From the NCBI GenBank assembly GCA_036386515.1, contig DASVVO010000052.1, positions 186,001 through 250,000 on the forward strand: DNA of 64,000 nt, read 5' to 3'. Below the pieces are notes generated by a model. It ran no database searches. It was not told where the DNA came from and was given only the letters and a program-made list of their open reading frames with translations. The position numbers and the translations under genes were made by a program. This document shows positions 1 to 8,381 of the stretch, one piece after another. Numbering within the stretch: the stretch's first letter is position 1; each line of letters opens with the position of its first letter. Source of the stretch: JAIVJZ01 sp036386515 (lineage in GTDB: Bacteria; Acidobacteriota; Blastocatellia; Pyrinomonadales; Pyrinomonadaceae).

Positions 1-2030
1 CCGCCGCGCCGCCGGTCGAGGCTGTGCTCGAATTGCGCCGCTACCTGCGCCCGGAAGTCCTGGTCGCGTCGCTCGATTACAACGGCCCCGCCCTCGCCGC
101 CCGCGACGGCGTCCAACTCGTCATGGGTCTCGACAACTTCGCGCGCGGGATGGCCGTCAAACGCTTCAAGCTCTACTGGACTGCGCCCGTCTTCGTCTCC
201 GACCACCGTTTGCTGTCGCCCGCCAACGTGTTGCTGCTCTGGCAGCAAACCGTGGGAGACGCTTACCACCTGATGATCCCGCTCGCGGGCGGCGGGATGG
301 TGTCCGAAGTCGGGGTCTCGGAGATCGAATACCGACCGGAGTTTCGCATCTCGGCTTCGAGCCACGACCCCGCCTTCGCCCCGCGCCGCGTGCCCCTCTT
401 CGCCTACGCCACTTCGCGCGACCCCTACCAACTGCCCCGCGACGCCTACCAGACCGCCTTCGCCGCGACCGAACAATACGGGCGGCTGCGCTGGCAGAAA
501 ACTTTGCCGGAGCCTTTCGCCTGGCTCGGCTGGTGCTCCTGGAACGCCTACGAGCAGGGCGTGAACGAGGAGAAGATTCTGGCGAGCGCGCGCTCGCTCA
601 GAGACCAACGGATTCCGGTCGGCTTCATGCTCATCGACGACGGCTGGCTCACGGTCAAGGGGCAAAAGCTCGCCGGGTTCGACGCCGACGCGGCCAAGTT
701 TCCGCGCGGCCTCGGGGCGACCGCGCGCGCGCTCAGGGAGCAATACGGCATCCGGCACGTCGGCGTCTGGCACACGTTTCAAGGCTACTGGACGGGCGTT
801 GACCCGGAATCCACGCTCGCGCGCGACTACAGACTTTTTCGCGGCCGCGAGGGCAACGCTCTGCCCGACCCGCGCGAAGGCCGGGGCGAGAGTTTCTACG
901 CGGACTGGTACGGCAGGTTGAAGGGATGGGGCTTCGACTTCGTCAAGGTTGACGGGCAGGCGAACAACGTCAAATTCACCGACGGCCTGATGCCGCTCTT
1001 CGTCTCCGCCGGCGGCTCGCAGCGCAACCTGCAAACGGCCGCGCAGAAACATTTCAACTACGGCGGCGGCGACGGCGGCGGCGGGCGGCGCGCGAACGGC
1101 GTCGGCGTGATCAACTGCATGGAGATGACTCTGGAGAACGCCTATAACTGGAGCACGTCGAACGTCGCACGCAACAGCGACGACTACCTGCCCGAAGTCG
1201 CGCACAACTTCAAAGACCACATCTTCCAGAACGCCTACAACGCCTACTGGATGTCGAACTTCGCTTATCCCGATTGGGACATGTTCCAGTCGCACGATCC
1301 AAACGGCGAGTATCATGCCGTCGCGCGCGCCGTCAGCGGCGGCCCCGTCTATTTCACGGACGAACCGGGCAAGGAACGCGCCGAGCTATTGCGCCCGCTG
1401 GCCTTCGCCGACGGGCGACTCCCGATGCTCGACGAGCCGGGACAGGTGACGCGCGACCTGCTGTTCACGGACGTGTCTTTGCAACCCGTCGCGCTCAAGG
1501 TCTTCGGGCGCATCACGCGCCCCGGCCTCTCGGCCGGCGTGGTCGGCGCGTTCAACGCCAACAAGACCGCACGCCTCGTCCGGGGCGCGCTCAAACCCGA
1601 CGACGTGGAAGGACTCGCGGCGGGCGCGGAGGGCCTGGCGGTTTACCGGCGCGGCGATGCGTCGGCCAATTTGTTGAAAGGCGGCAACGCGTCCACGGCC
1701 ATCACGCTCGCCGCGAACAGCTTCGACCTGTACACGCTCTCGCCCGTGGGCGGGGGCATCGCCGTGTTCGGACTGTTGGACAAGTATCTCAGCCCGGCGG
1801 CGGTCGTCTCTCAAAGCCGTCAGGGGCGGCGCGTCGAAGTGCGCCTGCGCGAGGCGGGAGACTTCGGCGCGTGGTTGGAGCAGCCGCCCGCGCGCGTCGA
1901 ACTCGACGGCCGAACGCTGCCCGCCTCGGCCTACAGCTACGAGCGCGGCCTGCTGCGCGTGCCGCGCGCCGCCTTCGGCGCACGGGGCGGCGAGCGGCGC
2001 ATGCACATTCAACTCGCCGCGCGACGGTAG
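1..2030 (+). CDS. GH36 / raffinose-synthase (Sip1)-like glycosidase, 5' end outside window
   Basis: Predicted retaining alpha-galactosidase or raffinose-synthase-like enzyme of glycoside hydrolase family 36. The frame is open from base 3 with no stop before the first GTG at 24, so the true start probably lies outside the window; numbering here is from that GTG. The motif WLGWCSWNAY (about residues 168-176) and LIDDGW (203-208) are typical of the Sip1/GH36 barrel, FVKVDGQ carries the likely nucleophile Asp310, and NSDDY (about 384-388) the likely acid/base. The C-terminal 150 residues look like the usual beta-sandwich. It is convergent with the TonB receptor gene and may act on galactosides brought in by neighbouring systems; substrate is inference. 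The last codons lie inside a short tandem duplication. Confidence 0.85.
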   Translation, partial: AAPPVEAVLELRRYLRPEVLVASLDYNGPALAARDGVQLVMGLDNFARGMAVKRFKLYWTAPVFVSDHRLLSPANVLLLWQQTVGDAYHLMIPLAGGGMVSEVGVSEIEYRPEFRISASSHDPAFAPRRVPLFAYATSRDPYQLPRDAYQTAFAATEQYGRLRWQKTLPEPFAWLGWCSWNAYEQGVNEEKILASARSLRDQRIPVGFMLIDDGWLTVKGQKLAGFDADAAKFPRGLGATARALREQYGIRHVGVWHTFQGYWTGVDPESTLARDYRLFRGREGNALPDPREGRGESFYADWYGRLKGWGFDFVKVDGQANNVKFTDGLMPLFVSAGGSQRNLQTAAQKHFNYGGGDGGGGRRANGVGVINCMEMTLENAYNWSTSNVARNSDDYLPEVAHNFKDHIFQNAYNAYWMSNFAYPDWDMFQSHDPNGEYHAVARAVSGGPVYFTDEPGKERAELLRPLAFADGRLPMLDEPGQVTRDLLFTDVSLQPVALKVFGRITRPGLSAGVVGAFNANKTARLVRGALKPDDVEGLAAGAEGLAVYRRGDASANLLKGGNASTAITLAANSFDLYTLSPVGGGIAVFGLLDKYLSPAAVVSQSRQGRRVEVRLREAGDFGAWLEQPPARVELDGRTLPASAYSYERGLLRVPRAAFGARGGERRMHIQLAARR

Positions 2031-2070
2031 TAATCGCACATATTCAACTCGCCGCGCGGCGGTAGTAATC
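2003..2070. repeat. Imperfect tandem duplication spanning the GH36 stop codon
   Basis: Two adjacent copies of a segment of 33 and 35 bases (2003-2035 and 2036-2070). They differ by two extra bases near the left end and one A/G change. The first copy encodes the last residues of the GH36 protein and its TAG stop; the second repeats the same codons and stop just downstream. It looks like a recent local duplication. Confidence 0.85.
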
Positions 2071-2148
2071 CTAGTAATTTTGCGCTCGCGGCGCGCGGCA
2101 CGCGCATCTGGCGCGCGGGCGAAACGCGCGCCGCACCGTCGTAAATTG

Positions 2149-2180
2149 AAAAGGGCTGCCCGGAATCGGGCAGCCCTTTT
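2149..2180. terminator. Bidirectional intrinsic terminator
   Basis: A perfect 13-base-pair hairpin (arms 2149-2161 and 2168-2180, 6-base loop) with four A on the left and four T on the right. It works in both directions and sits between the convergent GH36 gene and the TonB receptor gene, 20 bases past the receptor stop codon. Confidence 0.9.
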
Positions 2181-2200
2181 CAGGTTAGGGTGAGACGGCT

Positions 2201-5200
2201 TTAGAAGTAGAACTTAAAGCCGAGTTGCACCTGGCGCGGGAAGTTTCTCTGACCGCGGGTGACGAAGCCGAAGTTGGTGCTGCTCGGATCGTTGTTGGGC
2301 GCGCCGAAGAGCGGGCTGTTGGCGACGTTGAAGGCCTCAGCCCTGAACTGCGCGCGGTAACGCTCCGAGAAGTTGAAGCTCTTGTTGAGCGACATGTCGA
2401 ACTGCGGAACCGTGTGTTCCCTGATCCGCGCCGTGCGGAATGGCGTGGTGCGGAGCGTGTCCGCGCCGCGCACCGCCCACGTCGGGTTAGTGCATGGCTC
2501 GAAGCCGTTGCGCGCGGCGTTCGGCTGGCGGCTCGTGCCGTTCGTCTGCTGCACGCAGGTGTTGAACCAGCGGTCGAAGGTTCTGTCGCCGGGATCGATG
2601 CGCGGGTCGCCGATCAGATCGACGCCGCCCGGCAAACCGATGGGGAGGCCGGACTGGAATCTCGCGATCCAGTTGTACTCCCAACCGCCGAGGAGCATGT
2701 TCAGCCCCTTCCCGGCGTCGCTCGCGAAACGCTGTCCCTGCCCGAAGGGCAACTGGTAGACGCCGCTCAACACGAGCACGTGCGGGCGGTCGAAATCAGT
2801 CACGGAGCGGTTGGGTTCGGCGTCCTGATTGTTGAGGAAGCCGAGCGCGCCGAGGGTCTTCGAGAAGGTGTAGGAGGCGATCATCGTCAGCCCGCGCGTC
2901 ATGCGTTTTTCCGCGCTCACTTGCAACGAGTTGTAATCGATCTCGCCGATGTTTTCGAGCGCCTGCGTGACCGAGCCGAACTGCGGGAACGGCAGCAGCA
3001 GTTGACGACGCGCCACCTGCGCCCCGTTCAGACTCGTGCCGGGCAGCAGCCCCGCGAAGGGGTTGGCGACCTGTTGGTTGTAGAAAGCGGGATTGGCGCG
3101 CGCGGCGGCCAGTTGCTCAGTGGTCAGCACGTTGATGTTGCGCGCGTTGCCGATGTTGAAGTCGTTGGTCAGGATGTCGCGGCTGCGGCTGCCCACGTAG
3201 GCGACATCGAGTTTGACGTTCCCCGGCAACTGACGCTGCACGCCGAAGGAGAACTGGTGGATTTTCGGTATCTCGCGCGACGGCAGACTGAAGGTGACGC
3301 CGGTGCCCGCCTGCGTCAATAATCCGAGCGTCGAACCCGTCGGCTGGAGCACGCCGTTCGGGAACGGATTGCTGAGCGTGTTGGCCGGGATGAAGGCCTG
3401 CGCGCCGCCGCCCGTCGTGCTGACGAACGGAGCCAAGACCGTGAAGCCGGTCGTGCCGCCGAACTCGGCCTGCGGGAAATAGTAGAGGCCGTAGCCGCCG
3501 CGCACCACCGTCTTTTCGTTCAACTGGTAGGCGACGCCGATGCGGGGCTGGATGTTATCGCGGTCGGGGTCGAAAGCCTCTTCGGGCTGGCCGCCGACTC
3601 CGGCAAAGAGCAGGCCGCCGCGCAGGTTCGAGCACGCCGGGCACTCGTTGATGCCCGGACGACCGGCGATCTGCGCCGAGAGCGGGCTGGTTTGATTGAA
3701 ACCGAAGCCGCGGTTCTGCTGGTTGAAACGCTCGGTCGGAGCCGCCTCGTAATCGTAGCGCAAGCCCAGGTTGACAGAGAGGTTGCGGGTGACCTTGATG
3801 TCGTCCTGGAAATAGAGAGCGTAGTATTTCCAGCGGAAGCCCGCGCGCGAGAGGTTGTCCACCTGCCCGCCGCTCGGGTAGCCGAGCAACAGGGAGGCGA
3901 TGGAACTGCCCTGCGTGCCGCTCGCCTGCTGCGTCGGGTCGAGTTGCGTGAAGTTGCGGTTGAAGGCGAACTGGCCGCCGCCCCAACTGAACGACGCGCC
4001 TCTCATGTTGATGCGGTTATCGCGCACCTCGCCGCCGATGCGGAAATTGTGCTGGCCGCGAATGAGCGCGAGATTGCTCTGGAGGGCGATCGTGTTGGTC
4101 GTGTTCTGGCTGGGGTTGCGCGGCCCGAAGGCGTTGTACTGTTCCGCCTCGAAGCGGGGCACGATCGATTCCGGCAGGCTGTTGGCGAAACTCTGCGGGA
4201 AGCCGAGCGAAGTCGGGTCGAAGGGCGAAGACCGCGTGCGGAAGGCCGCCTGCACGAAGCGCGTGTAGGTGGCGCGCGTGGTCAGCACGGAGTTTGAAGT
4301 CAGGCTGTTGACGTACTCGATGGCGACGCCGTCGTTGGCGCGCACGAGCGGGTCTTGCGCGTCGAGGCCGAGGCCGGGATAGTCCGCGCCGGAGAACTGG
4401 TTGCGCTTGTTGCGCACGTAGCGCATGAAGAGGTGCTGGTTATCGCCGATGTTCGCGTCGCCGCGCAGCACGAAGTTGTAGAACTTTTCGTTCTCCAGGT
4501 TCGGGCTGTTGATGAAGTTGTTGAAGCGCGCTCCGGCCGCGCCGGTGTTCGGCTGCGGGTAGGCGTTGGCGATGGCGACGCCGATCGGGTTCAGGCGGTT
4601 CGCCGGGATGATGTTGCCGGGGAACGGATCGCGGATGAACCGGTTCGGATTGTTGGGATCGACTCTCGTGGTGAGCGGGTCGTAGATCGTGATGCCCGAC
4701 TGGGAGAAGTTGCCCTGCCGCTCCAGCATCGTGGGCACGGAGACGAGGCGCGGCGCGGGCAGGCGTTCGCGATAGCGTTCGTAGGCCGTGAAGAAGAAGG
4801 CGCGGTTGCGGCCGTTATAGACGCTCGGGCCGCCCTCGCCGAAGCGCGGCAGCACGATGGGGCCGCCGAGGTTCGCGCCGTACTGGTCGAGCACGCGGCC
4901 GCCGAGGTTTTCGCCCGTGACGGGATCGACGGCGTGACGCGGGCGGCGGGCGGCGTTGTTCTCAAACGTGTTCGCCTCCAACTGGTAGCGACGCAAAAAC
5001 TCGTAGGCCGTGCCGTGGAATTCGTTGCCGCCCGACTTGGTGGTCACGTTGATGACGCCGCCGCCCGTGCGGCCGAACGAAGAGTCGTAGGAGTTGGTCT
5101 GCACCTTGAACTCCTGCGTGGCGTCTACCGGGGGGATGTAGGCGATGTTGTTGCTGCTGCGCGTGCGCACCGTGTCGGCATCGGTGACGGCGTTGTTCGG

Positions 5201-5809
5201 CGCGCCGTCGAGCAGAAATTCGTTGTGCCGCTGGACGCCGCCGTTGATCGAGAACTGCGCGTTGTCGCCGTTATCGAAGGGGCGTGTGAACTGCGGGTTG
5301 CCGTTGAACTGCACGCCCGGCGCGAGCGTGGCGAGCATGATCGGGTTACGGCCGTTGAGCGGCAGTTCCGTGATGCGGCGGTTTTCGATGACCTGCCCGC
5401 GCGTCGCCGTGTCGCTTTCCAGAAGCGGCGTGTCGCCCTCGTTCACCGTGACGACCTGATCCAGCGCGCCGACTTCGAGAGCCACGTCGATGGTGGCCTT
5501 GTCGGCCGTGTGGAGTTCGACGTTTTCGCTGACCTGCGTCTTGAAGCCCTGCGCTTCGACGGTCACGGTATAGCGGCCGGGCAAGAGCGAAGGCACGGTA
5601 TAGCTGCCTTCGTCGCCGCTCGTGGCGACGGTTTCGTCGTTGGTCTGTAAGTTTTTGGCCGTGATCTTCGCGCCGACGATGGCCGCGCCCTGCGGGTCTG
5701 TGACATTTCCGGTCAGCGTGGCGCGAAACTCTTGAGCGAGAGCCGTGGGCGCCAATATTGACACAATAGCAATCAAGGCGAGAAATCGCCTAAGGGGATG
5801 AAACTTCAT
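2201..5809 (-). CDS. Oar-like TonB-dependent receptor with carboxypeptidase-regulatory-like domain
   Basis: Outer-membrane TonB-dependent transporter of the Oar type that is greatly expanded in Acidobacteriota; probably imports an oligosaccharide or another large nutrient. The start is set at the ATG at 5809, which follows AGGAGG (5814-5819) by four bases, giving 1202 residues. A signal peptide ends near ALAQ (about residue 25). A carboxypeptidase-regulatory-like beta-sandwich follows (about 26-105, with NVTDPQGAAIVGAKI), then the plug (about 115-250), then a beta-barrel ending in the typical terminal Phe (FKFYF). It is last in a same-strand run of glycan genes, but 205 bases separate it from the next gene, so it may have its own promoter. 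No SusD partner is present. The substrate is not readable from sequence. Confidence 0.9.
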   Translation of the reverse strand: MKFHPLRRFLALIAIVSILAPTALAQEFRATLTGNVTDPQGAAIVGAKITAKNLQTNDETVATSGDEGSYTVPSLLPGRYTVTVEAQGFKTQVSENVELHTADKATIDVALEVGALDQVVTVNEGDTPLLESDTATRGQVIENRRITELPLNGRNPIMLATLAPGVQFNGNPQFTRPFDNGDNAQFSINGGVQRHNEFLLDGAPNNAVTDADTVRTRSSNNIAYIPPVDATQEFKVQTNSYDSSFGRTGGGVINVTTKSGGNEFHGTAYEFLRRYQLEANTFENNAARRPRHAVDPVTGENLGGRVLDQYGANLGGPIVLPRFGEGGPSVYNGRNRAFFFTAYERYRERLPAPRLVSVPTMLERQGNFSQSGITIYDPLTTRVDPNNPNRFIRDPFPGNIIPANRLNPIGVAIANAYPQPNTGAAGARFNNFINSPNLENEKFYNFVLRGDANIGDNQHLFMRYVRNKRNQFSGADYPGLGLDAQDPLVRANDGVAIEYVNSLTSNSVLTTRATYTRFVQAAFRTRSSPFDPTSLGFPQSFANSLPESIVPRFEAEQYNAFGPRNPSQNTTNTIALQSNLALIRGQHNFRIGGEVRDNRINMRGASFSWGGGQFAFNRNFTQLDPTQQASGTQGSSIASLLLGYPSGGQVDNLSRAGFRWKYYALYFQDDIKVTRNLSVNLGLRYDYEAAPTERFNQQNRGFGFNQTSPLSAQIAGRPGINECPACSNLRGGLLFAGVGGQPEEAFDPDRDNIQPRIGVAYQLNEKTVVRGGYGLYYFPQAEFGGTTGFTVLAPFVSTTGGGAQAFIPANTLSNPFPNGVLQPTGSTLGLLTQAGTGVTFSLPSREIPKIHQFSFGVQRQLPGNVKLDVAYVGSRSRDILTNDFNIGNARNINVLTTEQLAAARANPAFYNQQVANPFAGLLPGTSLNGAQVARRQLLLPFPQFGSVTQALENIGEIDYNSLQVSAEKRMTRGLTMIASYTFSKTLGALGFLNNQDAEPNRSVTDFDRPHVLVLSGVYQLPFGQGQRFASDAGKGLNMLLGGWEYNWIARFQSGLPIGLPGGVDLIGDPRIDPGDRTFDRWFNTCVQQTNGTSRQPNAARNGFEPCTNPTWAVRGADTLRTTPFRTARIREHTVPQFDMSLNKSFNFSERYRAQFRAEAFNVANSPLFGAPNNDPSSTNFGFVTRGQRNFPRQVQLGFKFYF

Positions 5810-6014
5810 TGAGCCTCCTAGCAAAAAACGATTAGTCAGAAGAGATTTCGAGGATGGGTTTCCGGATTCAGGAGTGACACTGCTGCGTGTAGCCAGGCAT
5901 CACGGGGCACGGATTCCAGGTCAAAGTCGGGCGATAGTAAAGGCGCGGGCGACAAAAAGCAAGCGTTTTTTTCCTTTGTTAAGCGATTACCTCGCCGCGC
6001 GGCGCGCGGGCGGC

Positions 6015-8369
6015 CTAGTCGATTTCGCTCTCGGCCAGAATCTTTCGGTAAACCCGGCGCGCCTGCTCGTAGGCTTTTTCGGCCGCGCCGCGCTCTTTGG
6101 CGGAAATTTGACGGGCTTTTTGCGTCCAACACTGATCCACGGCGCGCAGGCACCACTCCGCGCTGCGGCGCGAGGCGCGAACGGGGCGGTCGCCGACGAG
6201 GACGAAGACCGGGTTCGTGTGGGAAGACGGAAGGATGCGAAGCGCGACCCAACTGCTCCGCTCGATCTCGATCTCGAAGGCCACTTCACGGGCGACGCCG
6301 TCGGCGACGATGTGGCGGCGCGCCACGGGCTGCCCGTTGACGATCACCTCGACGGGCACTTCGCGCCCCTCCCCGACGCGCGCCCGCTCGATGTCCCAGT
6401 AAGGCGTCTGGTCGTGCGGCCGTGCGCGCAGGGCGGCGTCCGGTGCGACGTTGAGCAAGCCTGCGACGGTGGCGTTGACGCGCACGCGCCCGCCGCGTGC
6501 GAGCCGCACCTCGCTCCGCTCTGTGCCGACCGCGAGGTCGTTCACGCGGAAGTCCAACAGGTGGCTCCGCCCGTCGGAGACGTAGGAGCGGCCGTCGCGC
6601 AAGCCCTCGACCCACGCGCGATAATCCAGCGCGCCGTCGAGCCGGACGTAAGAGCGTCCCATGCCGAGGCGGTCGCCGTAGATGCAGGGGAAGTCCGTCT
6701 CGCCCGCGATGCGGGTGCGGAAGCCGCTGTTCAGCGTGTGATACCAGATGTTGAGTTCCCACACCGCCGGAGTATCGACCGCCGAGATGAAGTCCACGGC
6801 GTCGTGCGCCACGTCCACGATGTACTCGTTCGCGCCGATGCCGTCGAAGGGCGGCAGTTCGTAATTCGGCAGCTTGTCGGTCTTGACTTCGAGACCCCAG
6901 CCGGAATGTGCGAAGCCGACGATTGCGCCCTGCGCCCGCGCCCATTTGAGGATCGGCAAGCCCCACGTCGGCCAGTCCTCGATTTGTTTCGCGCCGGGGT
7001 AGTCCTGCTCGCGCAGGCCGAGCAGGTTGAGGTGGCCGACGTGGCTCGACGGGAAGCCGGAGACCTCCACGTCATAGCGCATGAGGTTGGCGGGCGTCGA
7101 AAGTTTATTCAACTTCGCCTCGAAGAACTGTTTCTGGAAGTAGTAGCAAGGCCCCCACGTGAGGACGTTGCCGACGTTGAGCGCCTCGCCCTTGATATGA
7201 CGCATGATGTCTTCGGGAAAGACTCCCTGCGTCGGGGCTTCGTAGTGCGAGCAGCCGGCGGCATGGATGTGATGATCGCCCGAATACCAACCGCGCGCCG
7301 CCGGGTTGATCCAGCGTTTCAACTTCACGGCGAACGCCTGCGGCCGCGCCGCTGCCGTCACGCTCAACGTCTCGCGCTGCACGAGGTATTCGGGGCCGCG
7401 CGTGACATCGACGAGGTAGTCGCCGGGCGGGAGCCTGAGCCGTTCGCCGTCGGCGCGATAGACCTGCGGGTGGAAGGAAAAGTCGGGGGCGAGGCGTTTG
7501 GACTTGGCCGGGTAGATGCGTTGCTGGCGGTCGCGGATGAGGAAGGAGGCGACGGTGGGCGTGCCGTCCTCGTCGAGCACGCGCAGCGTCACGTCTTTTG
7601 AAGGGAGACAGTTGAAGAGGACGGACACGTCGTTGCGAAACCCGATGTCCTGCGACCCCTGACCGACGTTGAAACTCACCTGCGCTTCGCGCCGCCCGCG
7701 GTCGCGGCTGTAGAGTTGGATGATTCGATACTCGTGGAGCAACCCGGAAAGGCGCGGTTCGAGCGGCTGCCGGTCGAACATGGAGAGGTCGAGCCAGCGG
7801 TTCGCCACCTCGCTCGGCGTGATCTTCTGCGCCGGGCGCGGGTCGAGGCTGAAGCCGCCGGGGATGTCCGTGTTCTGCCCGCGCGCGTAGACGGCGAGGG
7901 CGTTCGGACTCGCGGCTTTGAGTTGCGCCGTGACGCCCGCCTCGTTTCGCACGCGGACGAGGAACGAACGCCAGCCCCGTTCGACGAGCGTGGCTTCCGC
8001 CCGCCCGCGCGTCACACGCACGCGGCTCTCCGGGCTGATCTCGACGAAGAAGAGGCTGCGCGCGTCGAGCACGGCGCGGAATCCGGCGAGCGCGAGCGCG
8101 GCGTCCTCCTGCGCGGAGGCGCGTTCGAGCGCGAGGCGGTCGGCCGCGCTGAACGGCTCGCCCAGGTATTCCAACGCCTCGACCAGACGCCTGACCTGCG
8201 CGGCGAGCGGCTGAACTTCGACTCCCGCATCCTGCGGCGCGCGCTTCACGCCGGCAAACGAAACGGACGCCGCGACGGCGTGAACGAGGGCGACGAGGAT
8301 GAGCGCGCGCACGCCCGCCGAGAGACGCGTGCGCGCCGTTTCAATGCAGGTGTGGCCGGGATACTTCAT
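6015..8369 (-). CDS. CehA/McbA-family metallohydrolase (PHP-type), exported
   Basis: Protein of 784 residues with an N-terminal hydrophobic segment (about 18-40) that looks like a signal peptide or anchor. The C-terminal half carries PHP-like metal motifs: GDHHIHAAG (about 364-372), GFAHSGWG and GETDFPC, as in the CehA/McbA family of metal-dependent hydrolases. The N-terminal 350 residues contain beta-rich accessory domains. CehA and McbA themselves hydrolyse carbamates, but most genome members are uncharacterised and often sit in glycan-use loci, so the reaction here is unknown. It starts 12 bases after the GH38 stop, so the two are almost certainly cotranscribed. The weak ribosome-binding site suggests translational coupling. 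Confidence 0.78.
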   Translation of the reverse strand: MKYPGHTCIETARTRLSAGVRALILVALVHAVAASVSFAGVKRAPQDAGVEVQPLAAQVRRLVEALEYLGEPFSAADRLALERASAQEDAALALAGFRAVLDARSLFFVEISPESRVRVTRGRAEATLVERGWRSFLVRVRNEAGVTAQLKAASPNALAVYARGQNTDIPGGFSLDPRPAQKITPSEVANRWLDLSMFDRQPLEPRLSGLLHEYRIIQLYSRDRGRREAQVSFNVGQGSQDIGFRNDVSVLFNCLPSKDVTLRVLDEDGTPTVASFLIRDRQQRIYPAKSKRLAPDFSFHPQVYRADGERLRLPPGDYLVDVTRGPEYLVQRETLSVTAAARPQAFAVKLKRWINPAARGWYSGDHHIHAAGCSHYEAPTQGVFPEDIMRHIKGEALNVGNVLTWGPCYYFQKQFFEAKLNKLSTPANLMRYDVEVSGFPSSHVGHLNLLGLREQDYPGAKQIEDWPTWGLPILKWARAQGAIVGFAHSGWGLEVKTDKLPNYELPPFDGIGANEYIVDVAHDAVDFISAVDTPAVWELNIWYHTLNSGFRTRIAGETDFPCIYGDRLGMGRSYVRLDGALDYRAWVEGLRDGRSYVSDGRSHLLDFRVNDLAVGTERSEVRLARGGRVRVNATVAGLLNVAPDAALRARPHDQTPYWDIERARVGEGREVPVEVIVNGQPVARRHIVADGVAREVAFEIEIERSSWVALRILPSSHTNPVFVLVGDRPVRASRRSAEWCLRAVDQCWTQKARQISAKERGAAEKAYEQARRVYRKILAESEID

Positions 8370-8381
8370 GGCACTTCGTTG

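Noticed and set aside
5874..7601. Rightward open frame of 575 codons over the CehA-like gene
   Set aside because: High-GC antisense shadow with biased, low-complexity composition; the minus-strand gene has clear metal motifs.
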